Positions 1 through 7,160 of a stretch of 11,807 nt of DNA are shown here, one piece after another. This DNA comes from an uncultured Bacteroidales bacterium (GTDB lineage: Bacteria > Bacteroidota > Bacteroidia > Bacteroidales > F082). The notes under the pieces are model-generated. The model searched no databases. It saw nothing but the letters and a program-made list of their open reading frames with translations, and was not told the origin of the DNA. Location: NCBI GenBank assembly GCA_946410535.1, contig CAMKAR010000029.1, positions 1 through 11,807 of the forward strand, read 5' to 3'. Position 1 is the stretch's first letter, and every line of letters starts with the position of its first letter. The position numbers and the translations under genes are program-made.

Positions 1-1
1 C

Positions 2-1489
2 GCTCACACCGCCAACGACCTGAAGATCTTCATCGTCGAAGACAAGGACAACATGACCCCCAACAGCGTCCAGTATTCAATCAACACGGCCAGCGCAGTG
101 TGGAGCCACCCGTCGGTGATGACCTCGGGCCCCAACCGCGACATCATCCACATGGTGGGCGCCGAGTTTGACGACGGCGACCCCGACGGCGACGGCGTTG
201 AGCACGGCATCAGATACTGGCGCTCGTCGGACGGCATGACCTGGGACAAGGAATGCGTCGCCCTGCCTTACCTCTCAGCCGAATACGGCACCGAGCACGG
301 CACCAACGGCTACTACTTCATGGAGACCACCGACGATAACTGCCTCGCCCTCGTCATCAACACCGGCAACACTGACGGCATGGTGCTCTATAGCTACGAC
401 GACGGCGAGACCTGGGAAAGAAAGGTCTACTTCCACGACCCCGCCCCGGGCGTGCTGCTCGACAATTCGTTCTGCTATCCCCGTTGGACCTCCGCCCTTT
501 GGACCGCAAACAAGGACCTCATGATGGCCTACGAATACAACTATAGCGACCACCAAGGCCACTATGGCCCGTCATACGGCGGCGTCGCCTTCTGGAGCGA
601 GTATATGCCCTACCACGGAACCTCGCTGCCACAATTCGGTGTCGACCCCAACAACCCGATGCCTCCCACCCCCGGCCAGCCTTTCATCATGGACAGCGCC
701 TACATCAACCAAGACATCGAGCTTTCCAACTGGTATTGGAGCAACGCCAACCACGAAATGTGGCCTGAGTATTTCGGCTACCTGACCACCCTGACCGACG
801 AAGGCGAATGGGAAGACCCCTACACCGCCACCTCATGGAACATCGAGAACGTGAACGACCTGAAAGACCTGCACGGCATGTACAACTGCGGCAACACCGC
901 CTTCCCGATGCTCTGCAAGGTGAACGACAGCGACAACGACTTGGTGGCCGTTTGGAGCTCGCTCGACGAGAACAACAAGGACGGTGCCGGCAAGTATTTC
1001 TTCAAGCTCTTCGCTGCCTACTCCTACAACGGCGGCCTCAGCTGGAGCAACATGGAGCACCTCACCAAAGACTTCATGTTCGCTTATTCGGAATGCGTCT
1101 ATCCGTTGGCCACTGTGATTGGCACCAAGCTCATCGTGGCCGCACAACTTGACTCCGAAACGGGCACCTACGTCCAAAGCGACGAGGGAACCTTCGACGA
1201 CTGCTACTACCAAGGCTTCACCTTCGAGCTGACCGACCTCTTCCCGAACCTCGATGTTGAGGAAGTGAGCCACGTCACCAACATGAGCGTGTATCCCAAC
1301 CCTGCCGTCGACCAACTCAACGTCATCCTCAGCCAAGACGAGGCCATCGTAATCTACAACGTCATGGGCCAACAAGTGATGAGCGTGGAAGGCCGCATTG
1401 GTGGCAACACCATCAACATCAGCAACCTCAGCGCTGGTGCCTACTTCGTCAAAGCCGGTAGCGCCACCCAGAAGTTCATCGTGAAGTAA
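2..1489 (+). CDS. Secreted beta-propeller (BNR/Asp-box-like) protein with T9SS type A sorting domain, 5'-truncated
   Basis: The reading frame is open from base 2, so the gene starts left of the window; the ATG at 53 is internal, because the preceding residues (…IFIVEDKDN) match an internal stretch of the downstream paralogue. About 495 residues are visible. Asp-box-like S-x-D/N-x-G-x-T/S-W motifs occur near 230 (SSDGMTW), 395 (SYDDGETW) and 1022 (SYNGGLSW), as in sialidase-like beta-propellers. The last ~70 residues, from about 1288, form a T9SS type A sorting domain (VYPNPAVDQL…IYNVMGQQV…GAYFVKAG…KFIVK), which targets the protein for export across the outer membrane and then surface attachment or release. 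The substrate or ligand is unknown, and I see no complete sialidase active site. The gene is a tandem paralogue of the next one and is followed by a strong terminator. The secretion route is well supported; the molecular function is not. Confidence 0.85.
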   Translation, partial: AHTANDLKIFIVEDKDNMTPNSVQYSINTASAVWSHPSVMTSGPNRDIIHMVGAEFDDGDPDGDGVEHGIRYWRSSDGMTWDKECVALPYLSAEYGTEHGTNGYYFMETTDDNCLALVINTGNTDGMVLYSYDDGETWERKVYFHDPAPGVLLDNSFCYPRWTSALWTANKDLMMAYEYNYSDHQGHYGPSYGGVAFWSEYMPYHGTSLPQFGVDPNNPMPPTPGQPFIMDSAYINQDIELSNWYWSNANHEMWPEYFGYLTTLTDEGEWEDPYTATSWNIENVNDLKDLHGMYNCGNTAFPMLCKVNDSDNDLVAVWSSLDENNKDGAGKYFFKLFAAYSYNGGLSWSNMEHLTKDFMFAYSECVYPLATVIGTKLIVAAQLDSETGTYVQSDEGTFDDCYYQGFTFELTDLFPNLDVEEVSHVTNMSVYPNPAVDQLNVILSQDEAIVIYNVMGQQVMSVEGRIGGNTINISNLSAGAYFVKAGSATQKFIVK

Positions 1490-1510
1490 GCTTTCCACTT
1501 ACGGCATACG

Positions 1511-1543
1511 AAAAAAAAGAGACCCAAACGGGTCTCTTTTTTT
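1511..1543 (+). terminator. Rho-independent terminator after the first propeller gene
   Basis: A perfect 8-bp stem AGAGACCC/GGGTCTCT (1518-1525 and 1530-1537) with an AAAC loop is flanked by an A tract (1511-1517) and a T tract (1538-1543). It lies about 20 nt after the stop codon. The A and T tracts can extend the stem and make it usable from both strands. Confidence 0.9.
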
Positions 1544-1564
1544 AGTCCTCCATTCGTCGCTTCG

Positions 1565-1652
1565 CGTCATTGCGAGCAAAGCGAAGCAATCCAGAAAAGC
1601 AACGCCCCTGGACTGCTTTGCCACGCTTTGCTCGCAACGCCTCGCAGTGACG
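1565..1652. repeat. 88-nt dispersed palindromic repeat, copy 1
   Basis: The element has a 30-nt left arm (1565-1594, starting CGTCATTGCGAGCAAAGCG), a 13-nt spacer (1595-1607) and a 45-nt right arm (1608-1652, ending CGCCTCGCAGTGACG). The arms are imperfectly complementary: the longer one equals the complement of the shorter plus two small insertions. Outer flanks (1558-1567 and 1648-1659) extend the inverted symmetry. The same 88-nt architecture recurs in opposite orientation at 7161-7248, and the 45-nt arm is identical. No transposase is associated. It resembles the CGTCATTGCGA…GAAGCAATCC class of intergenic palindromes seen in many bacterial genomes, and could be non-autonomous (MITE- or REP-like). 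Confidence 0.85.
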
Positions 1653-1694
1653 CAAAGCGTGGTGGCGCAAAACGAAAAAAAAACCAAAAAAAAC

Positions 1695-1723
1695 TTGCAA
1701 ATCCCAAAAAAACACTATCTTTG
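1695..1723 (+). promoter_or_regulatory. Bacteroidota-type promoter of the second propeller gene
   Basis: The -7 box TATCTTTG (1716-1723) fits TAnnTTTG. A -33-like TTG (1695-1697) lies 18 nt upstream in an A-rich tract. The predicted transcript start, near 1730, leaves an A-rich leader of about 67 nt before the ATG at 1797, with no clear Shine-Dalgarno sequence, as is usual in this phylum. Confidence 0.75.
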
Positions 1724-1796
1724 CCTCGTATAAACTCCAAAAAAAGGAAATAACAACAACAAACTATCCATCATTATTAATTAAAACCAATTCAAA

Positions 1797-3761
1797 ATGA
1801 AGAAGTTATTTACTTTAGCGTTGGCCATGTCGGTTGCCTTCACGGGCTTCTCGCAAGTGGCCAAGGTGTCGAGCAACGTCGGCACGAAGCAAGCTGCCCA
1901 AACCATCGGCGTTTCGGGCAACGAAATGTTCCAAAACGTGGGTAGCCAAGCCAACATGACTCGCACCGAGACCGAGCTTGACTACACCTTCTATGACTGG
2001 CAGACCAACACGGCCGCCAAGAACCAAACGATCAACTTCCCCGATGGTTGCGTGGGCATCTCCTACGTCTACTCGGGCGACCAGAACCACTCCGACCGTG
2101 GCACCATCATCGCCATCTACAACCCCAACACCGATGAGTGGACCACCAGCGGCGGCAAGATCGAAGACCACAAGACCGGCTTTGGCTGCGCAGCCCGCTA
2201 TGGCGAAAACGGCATCGTGGTGGTTTCGCGTAACCCCGACACCTACACCTGCGAAGTCTACATCATCGAAGACAAGGACAACCTGCCTCAAGGCGACTTG
2301 GCTCCCGTCTATGTGATGCCCGGCAACCAAGACGAGCACAACCCGCACTTCCCCGCTGTGATGTGCAACGGTCCCGACCACAAGAACATCCACATCCTCG
2401 TCACCGCCTTGGACGAAGTGACTCCCGATGGCCAAACCAACCCCTTCTACTACTTCCGTTCGATGGACGGTGGCACCACTTGGGATGAGTACATGACCAT
2501 CCCCGAGTTGGGTCGTCAATTCTGCCCCCAATACGGTTCGGGCCAAGACGCCTACTTCATCGAAAACACCGGCGGCAACAACCTCAGCATCGTGGTGAAC
2601 ACCCGTCGCGGCAACGGCATCGTGCTGACCTCCACCGACAACGGCAACACCTGGAGCACGAAGCAGTTCTACCATCACCCCGGCATCGAAGTCGACTACG
2701 GCGAGAACCTCGGTTATCTGTATCCCCGCTGGACTTCGGCCTTGTTTGACAACAGCGGCAAGCTCCACCTCGCCTACGCCGTTGGCGGCGGTAGCGGTGA
2801 TGCCACTTCGACGAGCTACTATCCCCTCATCGGTGCCGTTGGCTACTGGAGCGAAGACATGCCTTACCACGGCACGACCACTCCCGAATTTGGCGGCGAC
2901 CCCAACAACCCGATGCCTATGACCCCCGGCGAGCCTTTCATCATGGACTCCGCCTACCTGTGGTACGACATCTACCGCTCATGGTGGAGATACGACGACG
3001 CCCCGCACGACATGTGGCCCGAATTCATCGGCTATGTCACTCCTTTGGATGAATATGAAAACCCGCTCGAGGATCCGTATTCAGCCACTACATTCATGGA
3101 TTGGAACTCATTGGACAAGGACAGCCACGGCCACTATAACGGCGGTACCGTCGACATGCCCGTGTTAGTCAAGACTGCCAACGACGACCTGATGGTTGCC
3201 GTGTGGATTGGCCTCGACGAGCACAACGGCACTGGTGGCGCTCTCAGCAACCAGTATTTCATGAAGCTCTTCTGCCGTGCCTCTATGGACCATGGCCAAA
3301 CCTGGACCCGCATGCAGAACCTCACCAACGACTTCATGTACCAATACAGCGAATGCGTCTATCCGCAAGCTGCCATCTCCGGCAACACCCTCGTGGTGGC
3401 CTGCCAGATGGACGGTGAACCCGACTCGTTCCTCATCGGCAGCGGCGGCGACGTCATTCCGGACGACAACTACTACCAAGCCTTCACTTACGACCTGACC
3501 GAACTCTTCCCTGGCTATGATGGCGTTGAGGAAGCCACGGTGACCAACACCAGCATGAACCTCTACCCGAATCCTGCCGTCGACCAACTCAACATCACCC
3601 TCAACCAAAGCGCCGAGATCGTGATCTACAACATCATGGGCCAAAAGGTGATGAGCGTTGAAGGCCGCATCGGTGGCAACACCATCAACATCAGCTCGCT
3701 GAGCAGCGGTGTCTACTTCGTGAGCGCCGGCAATGCCACACAGAAGTTCGTTGTGAAGTAA
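1797..3761 (+). CDS. Secreted beta-propeller (BNR/Asp-box-like) protein with T9SS type A sorting domain
   Basis: This is a complete 654-residue protein. Residues 1-20 form a signal peptide (MKKLF…, hydrophobic core, cleavage likely after GFSQ). Asp-box-like motifs lie at 222-229 (SMDGGTTW), 279-286 (STDNGNTW) and 496-503 (SMDHGQTW), spread across a body that probably folds as a beta-propeller. Family-specific blocks shared with the upstream paralogue include YPRWTSAL (309-316), a DPNNPMP…PFIMDSAY segment (368-387) and YSECVYP (517-523). Residues ~588-654 are a T9SS type A sorting domain. The C-terminal ~70 residues are nearly the same as the paralogue's. It has its own promoter and its own terminator, so it is probably a separate transcript. 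Automated pipelines might call it a sialidase, but the FRIP/RIP motif and arginine triad cannot be identified, so enzymatic activity is unproven; a glycan-binding or structural surface role is equally possible. Confidence 0.9.
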   Translation: MKKLFTLALAMSVAFTGFSQVAKVSSNVGTKQAAQTIGVSGNEMFQNVGSQANMTRTETELDYTFYDWQTNTAAKNQTINFPDGCVGISYVYSGDQNHSDRGTIIAIYNPNTDEWTTSGGKIEDHKTGFGCAARYGENGIVVVSRNPDTYTCEVYIIEDKDNLPQGDLAPVYVMPGNQDEHNPHFPAVMCNGPDHKNIHILVTALDEVTPDGQTNPFYYFRSMDGGTTWDEYMTIPELGRQFCPQYGSGQDAYFIENTGGNNLSIVVNTRRGNGIVLTSTDNGNTWSTKQFYHHPGIEVDYGENLGYLYPRWTSALFDNSGKLHLAYAVGGGSGDATSTSYYPLIGAVGYWSEDMPYHGTTTPEFGGDPNNPMPMTPGEPFIMDSAYLWYDIYRSWWRYDDAPHDMWPEFIGYVTPLDEYENPLEDPYSATTFMDWNSLDKDSHGHYNGGTVDMPVLVKTANDDLMVAVWIGLDEHNGTGGALSNQYFMKLFCRASMDHGQTWTRMQNLTNDFMYQYSECVYPQAAISGNTLVVACQMDGEPDSFLIGSGGDVIPDDNYYQAFTYDLTELFPGYDGVEEATVTNTSMNLYPNPAVDQLNITLNQSAEIVIYNIMGQKVMSVEGRIGGNTINISSLSSGVYFVSAGNATQKFVVK

Positions 3762-3781
3762 GTCCTTTCACAAGGAGCAAC

Positions 3782-3810
3782 AAAAAAGGAGGCTTCGGCC
3801 TCCTTTTTTT
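3782..3810. terminator. Bidirectional terminator between the convergent propeller and pdxA-like genes
   Basis: A 6-bp perfect stem GGAGGC/GCCTCC (3788-3793 and 3798-3803) closes on a TTCG tetraloop, the very stable C(UUCG)G arrangement on the plus strand. It is flanked by six A (3782-3787) and seven T (3804-3810). It serves both converging genes. On the minus strand the A tract overlaps the TAA stop codon of the pdxA-like gene (3811-3809). Confidence 0.9.
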
Positions 3811-4798
3811 ATTGCTCCTTGCGGCGGTTGACCACATCGGTGGCGAGGAAAACCGCCTTGCGATAGGAGTCGGGAGTCGCCTTGTTTTGGTTGGCAATGT
3901 CGTAGCCAGGCCCGTGCAAAGGCGCGGCGCACACCACGGGCAAGCCGGCCCAATAATAGGCATAGCCCTCGGTGGAGAGCATCTTCAGCGGCAACACGCC
4001 TTGCTCGTAATGCAGGGCCAACACGGCATCGTATTTCTTCCACAGCCCATTGACGAAAAGCTGCGCAGCCGAGAAAGGCCCAAAGGCAAAGATGCCCTTG
4101 CGCTGCGCATCGCCCACGGCCTTGACCACCTTGTCGTCGTCGCCCTCGACACGCGAGCCGCAATGCGGATTCAGCCCCATGACGGCGATTTTCGGCGAAC
4201 CGATGCCGAAGTCCGTCTTCAAGGCCGAAGCCAAGGTGGTGAGCCTTGCCACAAGGAAACGGATGTCGAGCTGAGCGATGGCGGCACTGAGCGGCACGTC
4301 GGCGGTAGCCAGGCCGATGCGCATCGAGCCGTTCACGATGAGCTGCAACGGCGTTTCCTCCTTATAGAAGGAAAGCAGGTACTGGCTGTTGCTCTGCCCC
4401 AGTACAGCATTGTCAGGAGCCATCACCAAAGCGTCGACATAGCCGTCGCGAAGGTCTTGGGTAGCCCGTTTCATCGACAGCGCCGACATTTCGGCAGACA
4501 CATCGGAAGGCACGCCAGGCTCAATCTTCAACTCGTTCTCCACGATATTGATGATGTTGAACTTCTTGTCCCACGCCTGCCGCGCATCGCGGGTCAGCGA
4601 ATAGTTGGGGCTGTCCATGCCGAAATTCTTCTTGTAGTAGGAAAAAGCCTTCGATTGCCCATACAAGACAGGCGTCAACGACTCGAACATCCGAGCGTCG
4701 GAAAAAGCCTTAAGCATGATTTCGTATGCAATGCCATTGAAGTCACCCTGACTAAGGCCAATGCGGGGATTTTGGGAGGGGGTAGTGGTTGCTTGCAT
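3809..4798 (-). CDS. PdxA-family protein (4-hydroxythreonine-4-phosphate dehydrogenase homologue) with degenerate active site
   Basis: The 329-residue product has the usual PdxA length and fold markers: IGLSQGDFNGIAYE (13-26), GLNPHCG (208-214), YDAVLALHYEQG (256-267) and a C-terminal LPVV…GYDIANQNKA…SYRKA block. Functional PdxA oxidises 4-phosphohydroxy-L-threonine in the DXP-dependent pyridoxal phosphate pathway. Compared with E. coli PdxA from memory, many key residues differ. The substrate motif GHTE reads SNSQ, metal-ligand His166 is Asp (TADVPL, D167), metal-ligand His266 falls on Tyr (HYEQG instead of YHDQG), substrate Asn283 is lost and Arg292 is Cys (VVCAA). His211 (H212) and Lys274 (K272) remain. 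The ATG at 4798 was chosen because the upstream TTG start at 4846 lies inside the promoter -7 box. The gene follows waaA by 91 nt with no visible terminator between them, so read-through is possible. Family membership is firm; the canonical activity is doubtful, so no symbol is given. Confidence 0.85.
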   Translation of the reverse strand: MQATTTPSQNPRIGLSQGDFNGIAYEIMLKAFSDARMFESLTPVLYGQSKAFSYYKKNFGMDSPNYSLTRDARQAWDKKFNIINIVENELKIEPGVPSDVSAEMSALSMKRATQDLRDGYVDALVMAPDNAVLGQSNSQYLLSFYKEETPLQLIVNGSMRIGLATADVPLSAAIAQLDIRFLVARLTTLASALKTDFGIGSPKIAVMGLNPHCGSRVEGDDDKVVKAVGDAQRKGIFAFGPFSAAQLFVNGLWKKYDAVLALHYEQGVLPLKMLSTEGYAYYWAGLPVVCAAPLHGPGYDIANQNKATPDSYRKAVFLATDVVNRRKEQ

Positions 4799-4843
4799 AG
4801 GCAAAAAATTTACAATGCTGAATTTCAACGGGAAATCAGCCTT

Positions 4844-4874
4844 CAAAATTAGGCAATAAAATCAATAAAACAAA
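4844..4874 (-). promoter_or_regulatory. Promoter of the pdxA-like gene
   Basis: Read on the minus strand, TTTG (4874-4871), a 19-nt spacer and TAATTTTG (4851-4844) match the Bacteroidota consensus TTTG-N19-TAnnTTTG exactly. Transcription should begin near 4837, leaving a leader of about 40 nt before the ATG at 4798. This placement is the main argument against the longer TTG-initiated reading frame. Confidence 0.8.
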
Positions 4875-4889
4875 GGAAAACTGAAATTT

Positions 4890-6170
4890 TTATGAAAAAA
4901 GTGCGTTTTTGAAGCCTTTTACGATGGTTTTGGTGGCTCCAAGCTGCGAATTAAGGTAGTCGAGGCAGGTTTTTGAGGCCTGCTGACAGAAAACTTCGTC
5001 GGTCATCAAGCGGTTGAAAACCATGGCTAACCCCTCAGCATTGGTAACAGGAAACGCACCTTGCAGCGCCACCAAGTCGACAGCCTCCTTGAAGCTCTTG
5101 TATTTTGGCCCAAACACCACGGGGCAGCCGAAGGTGACCGGCTCCTGGATGTTGTGGATGTTGACACCGAAGCCACCGCCGATGTAGACGAAACGCGCAT
5201 ATTGGTAGAGTTGGGAAAGGATGCCAATGGTGTCGACCACCAATATTTGCGGGCGTTTCGACAGGCTCAACGGCCCTAATGGCTGGTCAGGATCCATTTT
5301 CGTGAAGCGTTGCGCCTCGGGAAACATGGCCATGATTTGGCCGACATGGTTTTCCGAGATGTCGTGCGGCGCGATGATGAGGCAATAGTCGTCGGGCATG
5401 GTCGCGACGAAAGGAGCCAGCAGTTTCTCGTCGGGCGGCCATGTGCTGCCCGCGATGATGCACTTGCGCCCGCCAATGAACCGCTCGATGTCGGGGAAAG
5501 GCTTGGCTTGCAGGGCGATGGCCGCCACACGGTCGAAGCGCGTGTCGCCACAAACGGTGACATTGGCAAAGCCGTGCTTCTGGAGCAACTGCTCCGTTGT
5601 TTCGTCTTGCACAAAGAAGTGCGTCACGTTGCCCAACTGCTTGCGAAACTTGGTGCCATACCATTGGAAGAAATACGATTCGGGCTTGAGGATCAAGGAG
5701 ATGTAGAACAAGGGGATGCCCGCCTGCTTCAAGGCACGCATGTAGTTGAACCAAAACTCGTATTTGATGAAGAAAGCCGCCACGAAGTGATGCCTCCCGA
5801 CCCATTGGGCGGCATGGCGGGGCGTGTCGGTGGGCAGGTAAAGCACCTCGTCGGCCAAGGGATAGTCCTTGCGGATCTCGTAGCCCGAAGGCGAGAAGAA
5901 CGACAGCAGGATCTTGTATTGCGGGAAGTCCTTTTTCAGTGCCTCGATGACGGGACGGCCTTGCTCGAACTCGCCCAACGAGGCGGCATGGAACCAAATC
6001 CAAGCGTCTGGCTCAGCGGCCTTTTCTGCCGCAACCGGGCCTTTCGACAGGCTCAAGACCCCTTGTTTCTTACGGCCTTCAACCCATTGCTTGGCCTTGA
6101 CGTTGCCGAAGAGGGCCGCCACTCTGACTCCGAATGAATAAAGGTGGATGCCTATGGTATAAAGGATCAT
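4890..6170 (-). CDS. waaA: 3-deoxy-D-manno-octulosonic acid (Kdo) transferase
   Basis: WaaA (KdtA) transfers Kdo from CMP-Kdo to lipid A precursor at the inner face of the cytoplasmic membrane, an essential step of lipopolysaccharide synthesis. The 426-residue protein has an N-terminal hydrophobic/amphipathic anchor (1-22), the HAASLGE motif with the catalytic Glu (E67), KYEFW (136-140), AGSTW (240-244) and the C-terminal GGGFGVNIHNIQEP donor-site region (331-344): a GT-B fold glycosyltransferase in the usual order. I chose the ATG at 6170, five nt after the stop of the upstream gene, because homologues begin with a similar short LYxxGIxLYxFGVR segment. An earlier ATG at 6227 would overlap the upstream gene. 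Two LSLSK segments (39-43 and 301-305) coincide with copies of a short dispersed DNA repeat and look like in-frame insertions in linkers. It is co-transcribed with the barrel protein gene. Confidence 0.95.
   Translation of the reverse strand: MILYTIGIHLYSFGVRVAALFGNVKAKQWVEGRKKQGVLSLSKGPVAAEKAAEPDAWIWFHAASLGEFEQGRPVIEALKKDFPQYKILLSFFSPSGYEIRKDYPLADEVLYLPTDTPRHAAQWVGRHHFVAAFFIKYEFWFNYMRALKQAGIPLFYISLILKPESYFFQWYGTKFRKQLGNVTHFFVQDETTEQLLQKHGFANVTVCGDTRFDRVAAIALQAKPFPDIERFIGGRKCIIAGSTWPPDEKLLAPFVATMPDDYCLIIAPHDISENHVGQIMAMFPEAQRFTKMDPDQPLGPLSLSKRPQILVVDTIGILSQLYQYARFVYIGGGFGVNIHNIQEPVTFGCPVVFGPKYKSFKEAVDLVALQGAFPVTNAEGLAMVFNRLMTDEVFCQQASKTCLDYLNSQLGATKTIVKGFKNALFS
5256..5270 (+). repeat. Short dispersed repeat TTTCGACAGGCTCAA, copy 1 (inside waaA)
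   Basis: This 15-nt segment is identical to 6042-6056. On the minus strand it encodes LSLSK (residues 301-305 of WaaA), in a surface linker after the second-domain PDQPLGP sequence. The core TTCGACAGGCTCA also recurs at 11509-11521. Confidence 0.8.
6042..6056 (+). repeat. Short dispersed repeat TTTCGACAGGCTCAA, copy 2 (inside waaA)
   Basis: This copy is identical to 5256-5270 and in the same orientation and reading phase. It encodes LSLSK (residues 39-43 of WaaA), followed by GPVAAEKAAEP, a variable linker between the membrane anchor and the first catalytic domain. The flanks (GGCC before, GACCCC after) suggest that the full element is about 20-25 nt. Confidence 0.8.
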
Positions 6171-6175
6171 CACGC

Positions 6176-6991
6176 TTAGTAATAGTAGAAGTCTTGGGGC
6201 TGACGCTCGTAGGTCGGGATGTTCCATGTGACGCGGATGCCGAAATAGAGGTCGTTGTAGCGTTTGTTGGGGTCGGTGTGGCCCACGGGTTCCATCACGC
6301 CCGTTTCGGGGTTGGTGAACACACGGAAGTCGTAGTCGCGGAGGTCGCGGGTGCGGGCATAGGTCACCTCAAGGGCGATGCTCACGTTAAGCAAACGGGT
6401 GTCGTTCAGCAGGAGATAGCCCGTTTCGAAGTGCACCGCCGGGCCGCCACGCATACGGTCGTAGCCATATTGGTAGTCGCCATGCACTTGATAAGGCGTG
6501 TTGAGCAAGGCCTGTTGGTAGTCAACCTTGATGCGAGTGCGGAGGTAGCCCAAGCCAGCCTGCACGAAAATACCGCAGTTGGGGTTGGGGCCGAGCGAAA
6601 ACAGCTTGCCCACCTGCCCTTGCAAGTGAAAGCCACGCTGGTTGACCTCGAAAGTGGAGATATTGCCTGCGCTACCAATGATTTCGCCATCGACGGTGGT
6701 GATGCCTTCGCCAAACACCTGCATGCGGTCGATGTTCAGCCTGCTGCCAAAAATGAAATTGCCGTTGGCCGTCAGCAGCCAGTTCGATGCCGTCTTGTAG
6801 ACAAAGCCACCGCCCACGTTATGGGTGATGCCATACAAATCCTTGGTGTCGAGTGCCGGCAATTGGAAGGCGTACCCGACTTGGAACATGGCCACGGGGA
6901 TAGGCTCTTTCATGATGTCTTTGGACTGTTGGGCCAACGCATTGGCCACGATGCCGAGCAAGAGGAATAGTGAGATAAAGACTTTGCGCAT
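6176..6991 (-). CDS. Putative outer-membrane beta-barrel protein
   Basis: The 271-residue product starts with a clear signal peptide (1-20, hydrophobic SLFLLLGIVANA, cleavage likely ALA|QQ). The mature part alternates polar and aromatic/hydrophobic residues with many Gly, Tyr and Phe (for example GGGFVYKTASNWLLTANGNFIFGS, written here in part: GGGFVY at 55-60; then VGKLFSLG, GIFVQAGLGYLRTRI, VSIALEVTYARTR, YFGIRVTWNI), as expected for amphipathic transmembrane strands. It ends in an aromatic run (FYYY). No catalytic motif is seen. It lies five nt upstream of waaA and shares its promoter, so a link to envelope or lipopolysaccharide biogenesis is plausible by context only. The ATG at 6991 directly precedes the signal peptide. 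The specific family is not recognised. Confidence 0.8.
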   Translation of the reverse strand: MRKVFISLFLLLGIVANALAQQSKDIMKEPIPVAMFQVGYAFQLPALDTKDLYGITHNVGGGFVYKTASNWLLTANGNFIFGSRLNIDRMQVFGEGITTVDGEIIGSAGNISTFEVNQRGFHLQGQVGKLFSLGPNPNCGIFVQAGLGYLRTRIKVDYQQALLNTPYQVHGDYQYGYDRMRGGPAVHFETGYLLLNDTRLLNVSIALEVTYARTRDLRDYDFRVFTNPETGVMEPVGHTDPNKRYNDLYFGIRVTWNIPTYERQPQDFYYY

Positions 6992-7044
6992 GGTTAAGCT
7001 ATTTCAATTATGAACGGACAATCCATTGTTTTAGTATCAATCGG

Positions 7045-7052
7045 CAAAAATA
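7045..7052 (-). promoter_or_regulatory. Promoter -7 box of the barrel protein-waaA operon
   Basis: Minus-strand TATTTTTG (7052-7045) fits TAnnTTTG. The -33 region near 7072-7076 is a poor match. Transcription would start near 7038 and leave a leader of about 47 nt. The truncated palindrome at 7087-7143 lies just upstream of it. Confidence 0.55.
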
Positions 7053-7086
7053 AGAAAAAAGGGTATCCGTTTCACGAAAAGAAAAA

Positions 7087-7143
7087 CGAAGCAATCCAAA
7101 AACAAGTCTCTGGATTGCTTCGTCGTTCCTCCTCGCAATGACG
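7087..7143. repeat. Truncated copy of the dispersed palindrome
   Basis: Perfect 12-bp inverted arms CGAAGCAATCCA (7087-7098) and TGGATTGCTTCG (7111-7122) are separated by 12 nt. They are followed by TCGTTCCTCCTCGCAATGACG, which matches the outer end of the 88-nt repeat. The left outer end (CGTCATTGCGA…) is missing, so this is a partial or variant member of the same family. Confidence 0.75.
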
Positions 7144-7160
7144 TTTACGGGAACTGGTGG

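Noticed and set aside
833..2870. Minus-strand frames opposite the propeller genes (833-1498 and 1815-2870)
   Set aside because: The C/G-ending codon use of the true genes keeps antisense frames open; the translations are low-complexity Val/Ala/Gly/His-rich sequences.
2..3761. Calling the propeller proteins sialidases
   Set aside because: Only Asp-box-like motifs support it; the N-terminal FRIP/RIP motif and arginine triad are not identifiable, so the function stays open.
4799..4846. N-terminal extension of the pdxA-like gene from a TTG at 4846
   Set aside because: The TTG is part of the promoter -7 box, and the shorter form matches the usual family start and length.
6171..6227. Longer waaA start at 6227
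   Set aside because: It would overlap the 3' end of the barrel gene by about 50 nt and add residues absent from the family; the ATG at 6170 gives the normal N terminus.
3812..6970. Plus-strand frames opposite the pdxA-like, waaA and barrel genes, including one of 346 codons at 3812-4852
   Set aside because: They lie opposite recognisable protein families and show no motifs, signal peptides or promoters of their own.
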